A stretch of DNA of 64,000 nucleotides, taken from the NCBI GenBank assembly GCA_009859145.1, contig VRVR01000040.1, forward strand, positions 62,001 through 126,000. Direction: 5' to 3'. Numbering within the stretch: position 1 is the stretch's first letter; each line of letters begins with the position of its first letter. This DNA is from Andalucia godoyi. Lineage: Eukaryota > Discoba > Jakobea > Jakobida > Andaluciidae. Position numbers and translations under genes: made by a program. Shown here piece by piece: positions 50,546-59,029 of the stretch. A model generated the notes under the pieces. The model saw only the letters and a list, made by a program, of their open reading frames with translations. It had not been told where the DNA came from and did not search any database.

Positions 50546-51105
50546 GCGTCAGAACAACGACGTACTGTACTCCTTCTTTTTTTCCCTCTCAAAAAACAAC
50601 AACAACCAATCCTCTCTTCCTCTTCCGTTTATGCGCTGCACGTGTATGTGTATATCATCTCTATGTAAGGACGAATACGGATTGCAGTTGGCCATGTCCA
50701 AATGAACGCTTGCTCCTGCTCCGTTCATTAAACGACTCCGAAACAGAGCGTTGTTGAGTTGCTTGAATGAATGCGAGCTTTTTTTCCCGCCGGACCCCCG
50801 ATACGGCAATAATCCCCGACGAAAAGCTGAGAGCAGCGCCGCTATCTAAAAAAAAGCCACCGTAAAAACAATTCAAAAGGCGCCGTATAAGCAGAAAAAT
50901 CCGAACGTTAATCGTCCTCTGCAGTGAACCAGAATTTTTGGCGTTTCTTTGTGTCTCCAACTATTTCAGTTATCTGACGTTTGTTTATGATTATTGTTTT
51001 ATCGTTTTTCGAGCGCAGTCCAAAATCGCCACGAGAAAGAAGATACTAACAGTAACAAAGAAGAAGAAGAAGAAGAAGAAGAAAAACACTAGGGGAGGGG
51101 GAAAA
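50546..51105. promoter_or_regulatory. Divergent intergenic region
   Basis: Between the RNA-repair gene and a plus-strand coiled-coil gene. The plus side has an AAG run (51060-51085) before the ATG. No gene is visible. Confidence 0.5.
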
Positions 51106-52053
51106 ATGAGGATTGATATGGAATATGTTGCGCGAGTTGAAAATGAGCTTCAGGAAAAGTTGGTGGAGTGCGTTTCTCAAGAAGCAGCCATCGAGTCTCT
51201 TGAAAAGCAAATTCGTGGGCTTGAATCGATGTTGGAGAATGAAAAGAAGGGATGTGTGTATGAAGTGAATGTTTCGGTGGCCGAGTCTGCATTGGCCATG
51301 TCTCGAGCAGAATTCTACAAGATGTCATCCGAGGCGATGATCTCTAAAGTCGCCAAAACGGCCGCTGCTCAGTCGGGTCTCCAGTCCAGCGTCTCTCGTC
51401 TTGAGGAAAGCGTCGAGTCGTTCAAATCGGAAAACGCTGCCCTGAAGGCCAAGTTCGATGCACTGAGCAGAGAATACAAGGCATACCGAACAGAGAGTGA
51501 AATGGCTCGCGGAAAGGACTCGGAGAAGATTAAGGCGTTGAAGAATGCACTCAAGATGCTGCGAGACCAGATCGTAGGTGGACAAGTTCAGATCGTCGGA
51601 GCCTCTGCCTCTGTCTCTGCCTCCTCTTCACAACAATCCAACTCCTCACAAGCGCTAACGTCGATGTCCTCAAACTCTCAATCCTCTCGAAATGTGCTTG
51701 TGGAGACCAAGAAGGAGCCGAAACAGATGGCTGTGAAACCTGAGCCCAAGGAAGTGAAGATGCGCGCAAAAAAGAGACCTGCTGAAGAGGTTGAGCAACA
51801 TGACGCGGCACAGAGAGGAAATGGGAAGGAAAATGAGTTGAATGAAGACACAGATGCAGATGCGTACGTTGGAGGATTCAAGCTGAAAGAGGATGGCGAA
51901 GGCGATGATGAATATGTGCCAAATAGCAGCAAGTCCTCGGCTGCGGGGCCAAAGAAGAAGAGGCTCATGACGACTCAGCAGGACATGCCATTCGCCTCAC
52001 CGGCTGCGCCAACCGCAAAGAAGACCTTCACTGCACCAAGGCTTCGAGTGTAG
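51106..52053 (+). CDS. Unknown coiled-coil nuclear-type protein
   Basis: 315 residues, not recognised. Residues about 1-50 and 80-150 form Glu/Lys/Leu coiled coils. The second half is disordered, with a Ser/Ala/Gln run (about 165-200), Lys/Arg clusters that could be nuclear signals (KMRAKKRP, KKKR), acidic stretches and a basic end KKTFTAPRLRV. That layout fits a chromatin, kinetochore or cytoskeletal linker, but nothing decides it. The start at 51106 was chosen because upstream in-frame codons are a Lys run from the AAG leader. Confidence 0.65.
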   Translation: MRIDMEYVARVENELQEKLVECVSQEAAIESLEKQIRGLESMLENEKKGCVYEVNVSVAESALAMSRAEFYKMSSEAMISKVAKTAAAQSGLQSSVSRLEESVESFKSENAALKAKFDALSREYKAYRTESEMARGKDSEKIKALKNALKMLRDQIVGGQVQIVGASASVSASSSQQSNSSQALTSMSSNSQSSRNVLVETKKEPKQMAVKPEPKEVKMRAKKRPAEEVEQHDAAQRGNGKENELNEDTDADAYVGGFKLKEDGEGDDEYVPNSSKSSAAGPKKKRLMTTQQDMPFASPAAPTAKKTFTAPRLRV

Positions 52054-52313
52054 TACAAGCGTCTCTCGCAAGACAAGGCAAGAAAAGTCTGCACTTGCAA
52101 AGACCACCCTTCACTAACACGCTCCCAAAAAAGAAGAAGAAAACATGTTTCAAAGCCATTCGCGTGCTCATTTTTTTTTTTAAAAAAACGATCTTATTTA
52201 TATTACTTGACAGATCATCTATTGCAAGCAAGGTTTTATGATCCCACAACGCCCTTTCCCCCTCTTCCCTTCTTCCTTTCTTCTTTTTTAATCTCCTCTC
52301 TGATTTCTGACAA

Positions 52314-52896
52314 CTAATGTATTCCAATCAGCTCGGCATCCATGACGATGGTGGTGTCAGGAGGAATCAGACCAGGAAACCCAGCAGATCCATAGGCAAG
52401 TTGTGGCTGTGGAAGGCAGATGTACGCAGCTCAAGGGTTAGTCTGTGTTGCTTCAAAAAAGAATGACTGCCGCATTGCAGCGAGAACACATCAGCAACGA
52501 CGACGAAGAAAAAGAAGAAGAAGACGATGATGATGCTGGCGATGAAGCTTGTAGAACATACGGGTATGGTGATCTTGGCACGTTCGCCAAGACAGATCTG
52601 CATGATTCCTTCTTCGAACCCTCGGACGACTTCGTTGACCTTGACTCTGAATTTCCATGGTCGATTGCGCCCTTTTGTCGAGTCGATTTTCGTCAAGTTT
52701 CCTCCTTCCACAAGAAATCTAACTCATCGGTGAACAAAAACGGAGACACGAGTGCGGATGCATTTGTAAGCACATGTCATGACGCAGAACGCTCAACCAA
52801 GAAGACATACAAGTCGTAATGAACGCTCACGGTCTGTCCGGCTTGTGGATACGTGCGCCCGTCTCCAGAGACTACGATTTCAATCCTGACAGACAT
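52314..52896 (-). CDS. FKBP12: FKBP12-like prolyl isomerase, three exons
   Basis: Inferred 111 residues from exons 52811-52896, 52562-52718 and 52314-52406. Both introns (52719-52810, 52407-52561) start GTATGT and end TTAG and CACAG; the second contains GACTAAC 38 bases before its end. Joined in frame, the protein aligns along the full length of FKBP12: VVSGDGRTYPQAGQTVSVHY, GRNRPWKFRV, GIMQICLGERAKITI, LAYGSAGFPGLIPP and a final beta strand. FKBP12 speeds proline isomerisation and binds FK506/rapamycin. Pocket positions differ here: the Trp of VIKGW is Phe (VVRGF), the Phe of FDSS is Ile and the last-strand Phe is Met, so drug binding may be weak. The gene is invisible to single-frame scans. 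It converges on the 51.1 kb gene and diverges from eRF1. Confidence 0.85.
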
Positions 52897-53457
52897 TGTA
52901 TTTCTTTAATAACTGTTATTATTATATATGTTTTTGTATATATATTGTTTGTACGGAAGAAATCCGATTTCTCCCAGGAACCGGACAACCCAGATCGACT
53001 GCAAAAGTGAGAAGAAGAAGAAGAAGAAGAAGAAGAAGAAGAAGAAGGGAAAAAACCAGTTTGGACGAGCATAGAAAACCAGCATCGTCACGCATCGATA
53101 AAGCATCTCTTCGAATTATTATTATATTATTACTATTTTTTTTGACAAAGAAAACGGCCGTAGCCGTTCCAATGGGAAATGGTCGTCTGTAAAAAAAACG
53201 AGCCGAGCTTGAGATTTCGCGCAATCCTGATGATTCCTGAAAGAGCTGCCTTTGATGATCTCTCTGTCTCTGTCTCTGTCTCTTTATTTATTTAATATGT
53301 TTTTACGCTTTCCTTCTTCTCTGGGTTTTTTATTTCGGCCGGTTTTTTCTTCTTCTTCTTCCTTTTATTTTCTTCTTTTGCAGTTGCAATTGCAGATCAC
53401 TTTCACCTCTTTACCTTTTTTACTGTTGTGTATTGCGGTTGGCAAAAAAAAGGAGAA
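52897..53457. promoter_or_regulatory. Divergent intergenic region with (AAG)n
   Basis: Between FKBP12-like and eRF1 genes. It has an AAG run at 53010-53047, a CTGTCT run at 53262-53283 and a pyrimidine-rich tract (53345-53385) before the eRF1 start. No gene is seen. Confidence 0.55.
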
Positions 53458-54783
53458 ATGGAGTCGGCTGACGATAAGAACGTTTCTCAATTCAAGATCA
53501 AGAAGCTGATCAAGTCGCTTGAAGCGGCTCGAGGAAATGGGACGTCGATGATCTCGCTTATTCTTCCTCCGAAGGATCAGATCTCTCGGGCAGCCAAGAT
53601 GCTTGCAGATGAGTATGGAACCGCATCAAACATTAAGAGTCGCGTGAATCGACAGTCTGTTCTGGATGCGATCACGTCGACACAGCAGCGCTTGAAGTTG
53701 TTTAATCGAGTTCCCGAGAACGGACTTGTGATTTACTGTGGGACGGTGCTGATGGACGATGGAAAGGAGCGGAAGGTTACGATTGATATTGAGCCATTCA
53801 AGCCGGTGAACACTTCTCTCTATCTGTGCGACAATCGGTTCCATACTGAGCCGCTGTCTGAGCTTTTGGAGTCCGACGACAAGTTTGGGTTCATCGTGAT
53901 TGACGGTTCTGGTGCATTGTTCGGTACGCTCTCGGGAAATGCACGCGAAGTACTCCACAAGATGACGGTTGAATTGCCAAAGAAGCACGGGCGCGGTGGT
54001 CAGTCTGCGCTGCGCTTTGCTCGCTTGCGACTGGAAAAGAGACACAATTATCTGCGCAAGGTTGCAGAACTGTCGACGCAGTTCTTCATCACGCAGGATA
54101 AGCCCAATGTTGCGGGAATTGTGATTGCTGGTTCTGCGGACTTTAAGAATGAGCTTGGTCAATCGGAAATGTTTGACCAGCGTTTGATTCCCATCATTGT
54201 GAAATACGTGGATATTGCGTATGGCGGCGAAGTTGGGTTCAACCAGGCGATTGAATTGTCGCAAGATGCGCTCCAGTCTGTCAAGTTTGTTCAGGAAAAG
54301 AAGCTTGTTGGAAAGTACTTTGAGGAAATCTCGCAGGACTCCGGCAAGTATGTGTTCGGCGTGGACGACACAATGCGGGCTCTTGAAATGGGATCTGTGG
54401 AAACATTGATCATTTGGGAGAATTTGGATATTCAAAGATTTGTGCTCCGAAACACGCAAACGAGCGCAGAAAAGATCTTGTTCTTGAGACCAGAGCAGGA
54501 GAGAGAAGAAAAGTACTTCCGTGATGCGGAAACTGGGGTTGCCATGGAAACGATTGAGAAGACTGCGTTGACTGAGTGGATGGCGAACGAGTACAAAAAG
54601 TTTGGATGTACTCTCGAATTTGTGACGAACAAGAGTCAAGAAGGTGCGCAGTTTTGCAAGGGGTTCGGAGGAATCGGCGGAATTCTGCGATGGAAGATCG
54701 ATTTTGGCGCAATGGAAGTCTTTGAGAATGCAGGCGTCGATCCAGATTATGACGCTGATTTCGACGACGATTTTGGTTTGTAA
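53458..54783 (+). CDS. eRF1: Eukaryotic translation release factor eRF1
   Basis: 441 residues, family length about 437. It recognises all three stop codons and releases the peptide. Domain 1 has NIKS (58-61) and YxCxxxF (122-128, YLCDNRF), both in the standard-code form. Domain 2 has GGQ (180-182) in [15 protein letters not shown], which triggers hydrolysis. Domain 3 has the eRF3-binding part and ends in an acidic tail ([11 protein letters not shown]). The start at 53458 is the first ATG before the conserved N-terminus, after an A-rich leader. Coding sequence is clean and single-exon. Confidence 0.97.
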   Translation: MESADDKNVSQFKIKKLIKSLEAARGNGTSMISLILPPKDQISRAAKMLADEYGTASNIKSRVNRQSVLDAITSTQQRLKLFNRVPENGLVIYCGTVLMDDGKERKVTIDIEPFKPVNTSLYLCDNRFHTEPLSELLESDDKFGFIVIDGSGALFGTLSGNAREVLHKMTVELPKKHGRGGQSALRFARLRLEKRHNYLRKVAELSTQFFITQDKPNVAGIVIAGSADFKNELGQSEMFDQRLIPIIVKYVDIAYGGEVGFNQAIELSQDALQSVKFVQEKKLVGKYFEEISQDSGKYVFGVDDTMRALEMGSVETLIIWENLDIQRFVLRNTQTSAEKILFLRPEQEREEKYFRDAETGVAMETIEKTALTEWMANEYKKFGCTLEFVTNKSQEGAQFCKGFGGIGGILRWKIDFGAMEVFENAGVDPDYDADFDDDFGL

Positions 54784-55359
54784 TATCGGCTGAGATGTCG
54801 CGTTTGCAGCAAAATAATCAGCAGAGTCACCAGAGAGTGGAGACCACTGGTTGTTCTTGGGAGTACAGACGCTATTCCTTCTTCCTTGCTTTCTTGCTTT
54901 CTTTCTTTTAATGCAACGCTGGCTGTCTCGATGCTTCGTTTTTCATCACACATACACTCTCGTTTCGCTTCACAAGTAGTAATTTAATTGGATACTCTCT
55001 TTTTCTTTTTTTCTCTCTCCCTTCATTCCCCCCTTCACTCCTTATTGTGCTTGTCATATTTCTTCCTTGCTTCTGATGTCTCGGGCTGCGTCGTCTTGTT
55101 CTCGCTATAAAGAATATGGCGTTTGCGTGTACCTCTGTTTTCTGTGATTTCTTCTTCATTGTCTTCCGTCGCCCTTTCTGCATGTCGCTTTTGTGTTGAG
55201 TAATTTGTGTGTCTTTTGATGTTTTTCTGTTTGATATATTACTGTTTTTTTTTTGTTTTTTTTTGTTTTTGCTATTTCTTTTCTTCTTATTTTCGGGAAG
55301 CTAGAGGGATAAAAAGGGAACATACCTGCTTCGGAATACGTAATTACAGTGTACGAGTT
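54784..55359. other. Convergent intergenic spacer
   Basis: Pyrimidine-rich sequence between converging genes, with CTTT units at 54886-54907 and T runs at 55235-55270. No gene is visible. Confidence 0.6.
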
Positions 55360-56319
55360 TCACACGCGCCCCTTGTTCACGTCCAGAAAGACCGCATCCA
55401 GCTTCCCATCTTGAACAAGCTTCACCAAGTGCGAGAAGAGTGATCGCTTTGCGTACGACCAAATACTCGGCGGCTTGTCTGCGTACAGTATGGGGACCAT
55501 GTCATCCAGAGATTGCAGTCCAAGAACGTTGACACACTCAAGAACTTGGGTTTCACGTGCACATCGATGCGCTAGGAGGGCTTCGAGGACAGCCAGAACA
55601 TCGGCAACGCCGACAATCGGGCAACCGTGTGCCGGATAAAGTGATGCGAACGGTGGATCGTGTTCGATGAGCTTCTGAAGAGACTGCATGTACTGCACCA
55701 TATCGCCGAACGGAGGAGGATTGACAATTGTAGTGGAGAAAGACATTACATGATCCCCGGCAAATAACGCATCTTCTTCAATGAACGCGTAGCACATGTG
55801 GTTCGAGATGTGTCCCGGTGTGTAGATACAGGAAAACGACATGGTATCGTCGACTTTGAGCACCTGTCCATCGGATACAGCAATATCAGGGGCGAACTTC
55901 ATGTCGCCGTGATCATCCATGGAGACGGAGGGAAGGTCTCCGAGAATATCCTCCGTCAGGACAGGATGCTGCCCATAGCCAACCGTCAGTGCCTCGGGAT
56001 ACTGATGCAGAAGATCCGCTGCCAAAGTCGAGTGGTCCGAATGCGTGTGTGTAATGAGAATGTGGCTGAGCATTCTTCCCGAGTTGGAAATCGCATTGCA
56101 GATCGCGGTCAGGTGGAGCGGGGCATCCTCTGCGGCTGGACCAGGATCCACCACAACAATGTTCTTTTCAGAACGAATGAGGTACGTGTTTGTCCCGTGG
56201 AATGTGAACGGGGATGGATTCGCCGCAGTGATGCGCGTGACACGTGTCGAAACCACAACCTCTACTTCATGCTGTGCAGGTTCCTGCGGCGGAAACGGGA
56301 TCGACGGCAGCTGCATCAT
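55360..56319 (-). CDS. LACTB2: LACTB2-like metallo-beta-lactamase-fold hydrolase
   Basis: 319 residues; human LACTB2 is 288. It has the fold's metal motif T-H-T-H-S-D-H-S (H-x-H-x-D-H), an upstream VVDPGP, a later Y-T-P-G-H-I-S-N-H, FAGDHVM with the bridging Asp, and PAHG. FHGTNTYLI near the N-terminus is typical of the LACTB2 group. LACTB2 is an endoribonuclease acting on single-stranded RNA in mitochondria; the same role here is inferred. The start was placed at 56319 (MMQLPSIPF). The frame stays open for about 100 codons upstream, so a longer N-terminus or a short upstream exon is possible. Confidence 0.85.
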   Translation of the reverse strand: MMQLPSIPFPPQEPAQHEVEVVVSTRVTRITAANPSPFTFHGTNTYLIRSEKNIVVVDPGPAAEDAPLHLTAICNAISNSGRMLSHILITHTHSDHSTLAADLLHQYPEALTVGYGQHPVLTEDILGDLPSVSMDDHGDMKFAPDIAVSDGQVLKVDDTMSFSCIYTPGHISNHMCYAFIEEDALFAGDHVMSFSTTIVNPPPFGDMVQYMQSLQKLIEHDPPFASLYPAHGCPIVGVADVLAVLEALLAHRCARETQVLECVNVLGLQSLDDMVPILYADKPPSIWSYAKRSLFSHLVKLVQDGKLDAVFLDVNKGRV

Positions 56320-57121
56320 TTCCCCAGAAAAACAGACCCAAGTGTCGTGTTTGGAGGCAACCGCGATGCAACTTGCAAGTGCGTAATGCGAATCTGGACG
56401 TGATGGTGACTTTTGGATTGTTGTATCGGTGCAGCGACAGGGAGAAAAAACTCCTCCCCAAACCAAACCAAAAACAAAATGCAACCAAACTCGAAAACCA
56501 AAATCGTTCGTCCCCAACTTCAACTTGGAGATGTCAGACCAGACTGTTCGCCGTTTTTGTATATCAACGTTGAACATCAAACCAACATCATACCAGAAAG
56601 TTTTCTTGCCTAACCCTATGGGCACTTTCTTGTCTTTCTGTTTGCTTATTCTTTTTTATGATCGAACCTTCAAGCAGCACCTTTCATCAGAGACAAGACA
56701 CGTCGCAGGGCTTCAAAGCGGGAGCTTCCCAGCAAACTCAAACCAGCCATACCCGACCCTGTCGTCGAAGGGGGGCCGAGAGCAAGAAGAAGCGATGACC
56801 CTTTGATGCAGAGCAATCTGCATTGAAGAGTTGGTGCTTGCCCCCCAAACTGGATCTGCCGTCGGTGACAGCTTAGCCGATGATCAATAATGATTCATGC
56901 TTTGGCGAGCGGAAAAGGGATCTTCATATTTGTATTCTTTTAATATCTACTAGCGTGAGCACGACAGGAAAATTCACAACAACGACAGCAACGACAAACA
57001 TCATTAAAAAGAAAACTGAATAGAAACCAAAACCGATCGTGCAAACCACCATGATGTATGTAAAAATGCGAAGGGAGGGGGAAAGCAAAGGAATCATGTG
57101 AATCTGTGAGAGCGGGAACGA
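56320..57121. other. Intergenic region containing second copy of the dispersed element
   Basis: Between two minus-strand genes. It includes possible extra coding sequence for the LACTB2-like gene next to 56319, and the element copy at 56792-56912. No other gene is seen. Confidence 0.55.
56792..56912 (+). ncRNA. Dispersed element, copy 2: candidate structured RNA or small mobile element
   Basis: 121 bases matching 45230-45369. The hairpin ATGCAGA/TCTGCAT (56806-56812 with 56817-56823) is identical, and its loop is GCAA, a GNRA tetraloop, against GCAG in copy 1. The closing stem is GCTTGCC (56836-56842) with GGCGAGC (56904-56910): the C of copy 1 is T here, which keeps pairing as G-T. An inner stem GTCGG/CCGAT is also possible. 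Sequence outside the element shows no likeness between copies. It lies between two minus-strand genes. Confidence 0.45.
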
Positions 57122-57328
57122 CTACTCTTCATCCTTAGGAGCGATCTTAATGTCCTCAAAAAACTTGCCCTTGTTTCCAGACTGCCACATTGCGTTTACA
57201 GCCTTGTCGTAGATTTGTTCTCCAACAAACGCTCCAGTGAGGCAGAATGCAATGTAAACAGGGTTCGACTGGAAAACAGCACGGTACACAGCCCCACCCA
57301 GCGCACTTCCGAATAGCTGCTTGCTCAT
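57122..57328 (-). CDS. QCR9: Complex III subunit 9 (Qcr9/UQCR10-like)
   Basis: 68 residues, close to the 55-70 of the family. It has the family order: a short N-terminal amphipathic part with YRAVFQSNPVYIAF, one membrane span ending GAFVGEQIYDKAVNAMW, and a C-terminal G-K-F-F-E-D-I-K. Qcr9 is a small single-span subunit of the mitochondrial cytochrome bc1 complex near the Rieske protein. The start at 57328 (MSKQLFG) fits the family; upstream in-frame codons give an unlikely aromatic stretch. The end is acidic (KDEE). Confidence 0.8.
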   Translation of the reverse strand: MSKQLFGSALGGAVYRAVFQSNPVYIAFCLTGAFVGEQIYDKAVNAMWQSGNKGKFFEDIKIAPKDEE

Positions 57329-57847
57329 CCTAACTTGATAATTTAATTTCTTGATCAGAGCGTATGTTTCAATCCAAATAAACCAAACAAGCTCAAGCAA
57401 AGAAGGAACGGGTTTCGTTCAATACTGAGAAAAAGACAACAACAGGCCCATGACCTGTCAGTGCGGATGTCAGAGCCAGAAAGTGGTGGTGTCAGCGGTC
57501 AGCTCCCTGCTACTACTGTCAGCTCAAATAACAAGCAAACAACAACCGCGTCTTTTATTTGATCAGCTATCCAAACCCAAAGTCCGAACTCCAAAGTCAC
57601 CGCCATCCGTTCTGTTCTAACGACCCGCGAATCTTTTGGTTTCACTTCTCCAATAATAACTTTTCCCCCCTTCTCTTTATTTTTCCTTTTTGTTGTTGCT
57701 CTTCTTTTTGTTCATCTTCATCTTCATCTTCATCTTCAGAACTAGGATTGGAGGATTGGGGAAATAGAAATTGGAGAACAAAGAAAGTAGTAGAGAGAAG
57801 AAAAGAAAGAAGAGAAACATAAACAATAGGCAGAAGAAAACGAGGAA
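57329..57847. promoter_or_regulatory. Divergent intergenic region with CT-to-GA switch
   Basis: Between Qcr9 and cytochrome b5. A pyrimidine-rich tract with CATCTT units (57660-57738) switches to purine-rich sequence (57740-57847) just before the cytochrome b5 ATG. The switch may mark the transcription start. No gene is visible. Confidence 0.5.
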
Positions 57848-58237
57848 ATGTCGAATGAGCGTGTGATTACCCGTGCAGAGATTGAGCAACACGAGTCGAT
57901 TCAGTCTTGTTGGATGGCGATTCATGGGAAGGTATATGACGTCACCAAGTTTCTAGATCTTCATCCTGGTGGTCCGGATGTGCTTATTCAGCAAGGCGGC
58001 GGAGACGCGACGAATGGATTTGAAAATGTCGGACATTCCGAAGCGGCTCGGAAGCAGATGGAGGAGTACTACATTGGTGTATACGATGCTCCACAGAAGA
58101 AAAAGAAGAACAGCGGAGACGCAAGTGCATCTTCAAATTCTATTGCTACTCTTCTCAAGTACATTGTTCCCGCTGCCGCGGTCGCGTTTGCAGTGTATGT
58201 TAGATTCTTTGCAAAGCCTATTCCAAACATGGCTTGA
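57848..58237 (+). CDS. CYB5: Cytochrome b5, tail-anchored
   Basis: 129 residues. The b5 haem domain (about 3-78) has both axial histidines: His39 in LHPGGPDVL and His63 in NVGHSEAARKQM. A Lys/Ser linker (84-98) leads to one C-terminal membrane span (about 101-120) and a short tail KPIPNMA. This is the microsomal or mitochondrial-outer-membrane form that passes electrons to desaturases and other oxygenases. Tail anchoring makes it a likely client of the Get1-like receptor at 30.5-31.2 kb. The start follows a purine-rich leader. Confidence 0.93.
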   Translation: MSNERVITRAEIEQHESIQSCWMAIHGKVYDVTKFLDLHPGGPDVLIQQGGGDATNGFENVGHSEAARKQMEEYYIGVYDAPQKKKKNSGDASASSNSIATLLKYIVPAAAVAFAVYVRFFAKPIPNMA

Positions 58238-59029
58238 ACTTTGAAGATGCTTCCATGCAGCAAGAAAAAGAGGAAGAAGAAGATTGCTCCTTTCGTCACC
58301 TGTTTGTGCCCTCATTTTGGTTTTCATTCGGATCTTCGTTTGTTTGCATTTCATTTTTCTATCTCTCTCTCTCTCTCTCTCCCTCTCTTTTTTCCTTCAC
58401 TTTTTTTAATTCATACATACATAGCAAAGTATTGCAGCTCTTTCATGTGATCTGCTCTACGCAATAAACTCTCTCTCTCTCTCTATCTGTCTGTCTGTCG
58501 CGCTCGCGCGCTCGCTTGCCTGCTTCTTTCTTTCTTTTCCTTTGCTCCACATATTCACAGAAAATGCGTGACGACGGAGATCCTGTTGCACTGATTGGAT
58601 AGTGGTTTCCATCTGCTGTAAGAAATGTTTGATAACGACCTTTTTTCTTTTCCGTCTATAAAAATGTTCGCAAGTTTGTTCCGTTGTTGTTGGCATATTC
58701 ATCATTCGAATATCATCTGGTGCCGATAGATGATCTCGACAATCATAGCAAATTGAGTGTCTACTTGCCTAAATACCTTCCTAGCAATACAACAATATAT
58801 CGTTGTGAATCTGTGGTGGTTGGGGTGCTCTTTCTCGGGATCATCAGCTTTTTTGTTTTGTTTTGTTTTGTTTTGTTTTGTTTTGGAAAGAGTAGGTTTA
58901 TTGGGAAGATTTCGTTTTAGTCATTCCGTGCTTTAAACAGAGTTGTAATTTATTGCAGATATCTTCGTTTCTCTTTCCATTCATTTTGCAAAAGTTGAAG
59001 AAGAAGAAAAAGATAAGAAGAAGCAGCAG
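58238..59029. other. Intergenic, microsatellites
   Basis: Between two plus-strand genes. It has CT runs at 58361-58387 and 58469-58500, a GC-rich alternation at 58500-58515, and about seven TTTTG units at 58850-58886. An AAG-rich leader precedes the kinesin ATG. A 78-codon frame near 58684 has no family-like pattern. Confidence 0.55.

Noticed and set aside
56881-56905. SECIS-like ATGA...TGAT pattern in the dispersed element
   Set aside because: There is no helix of adequate length between the two halves and no selenoprotein gene next to either copy.
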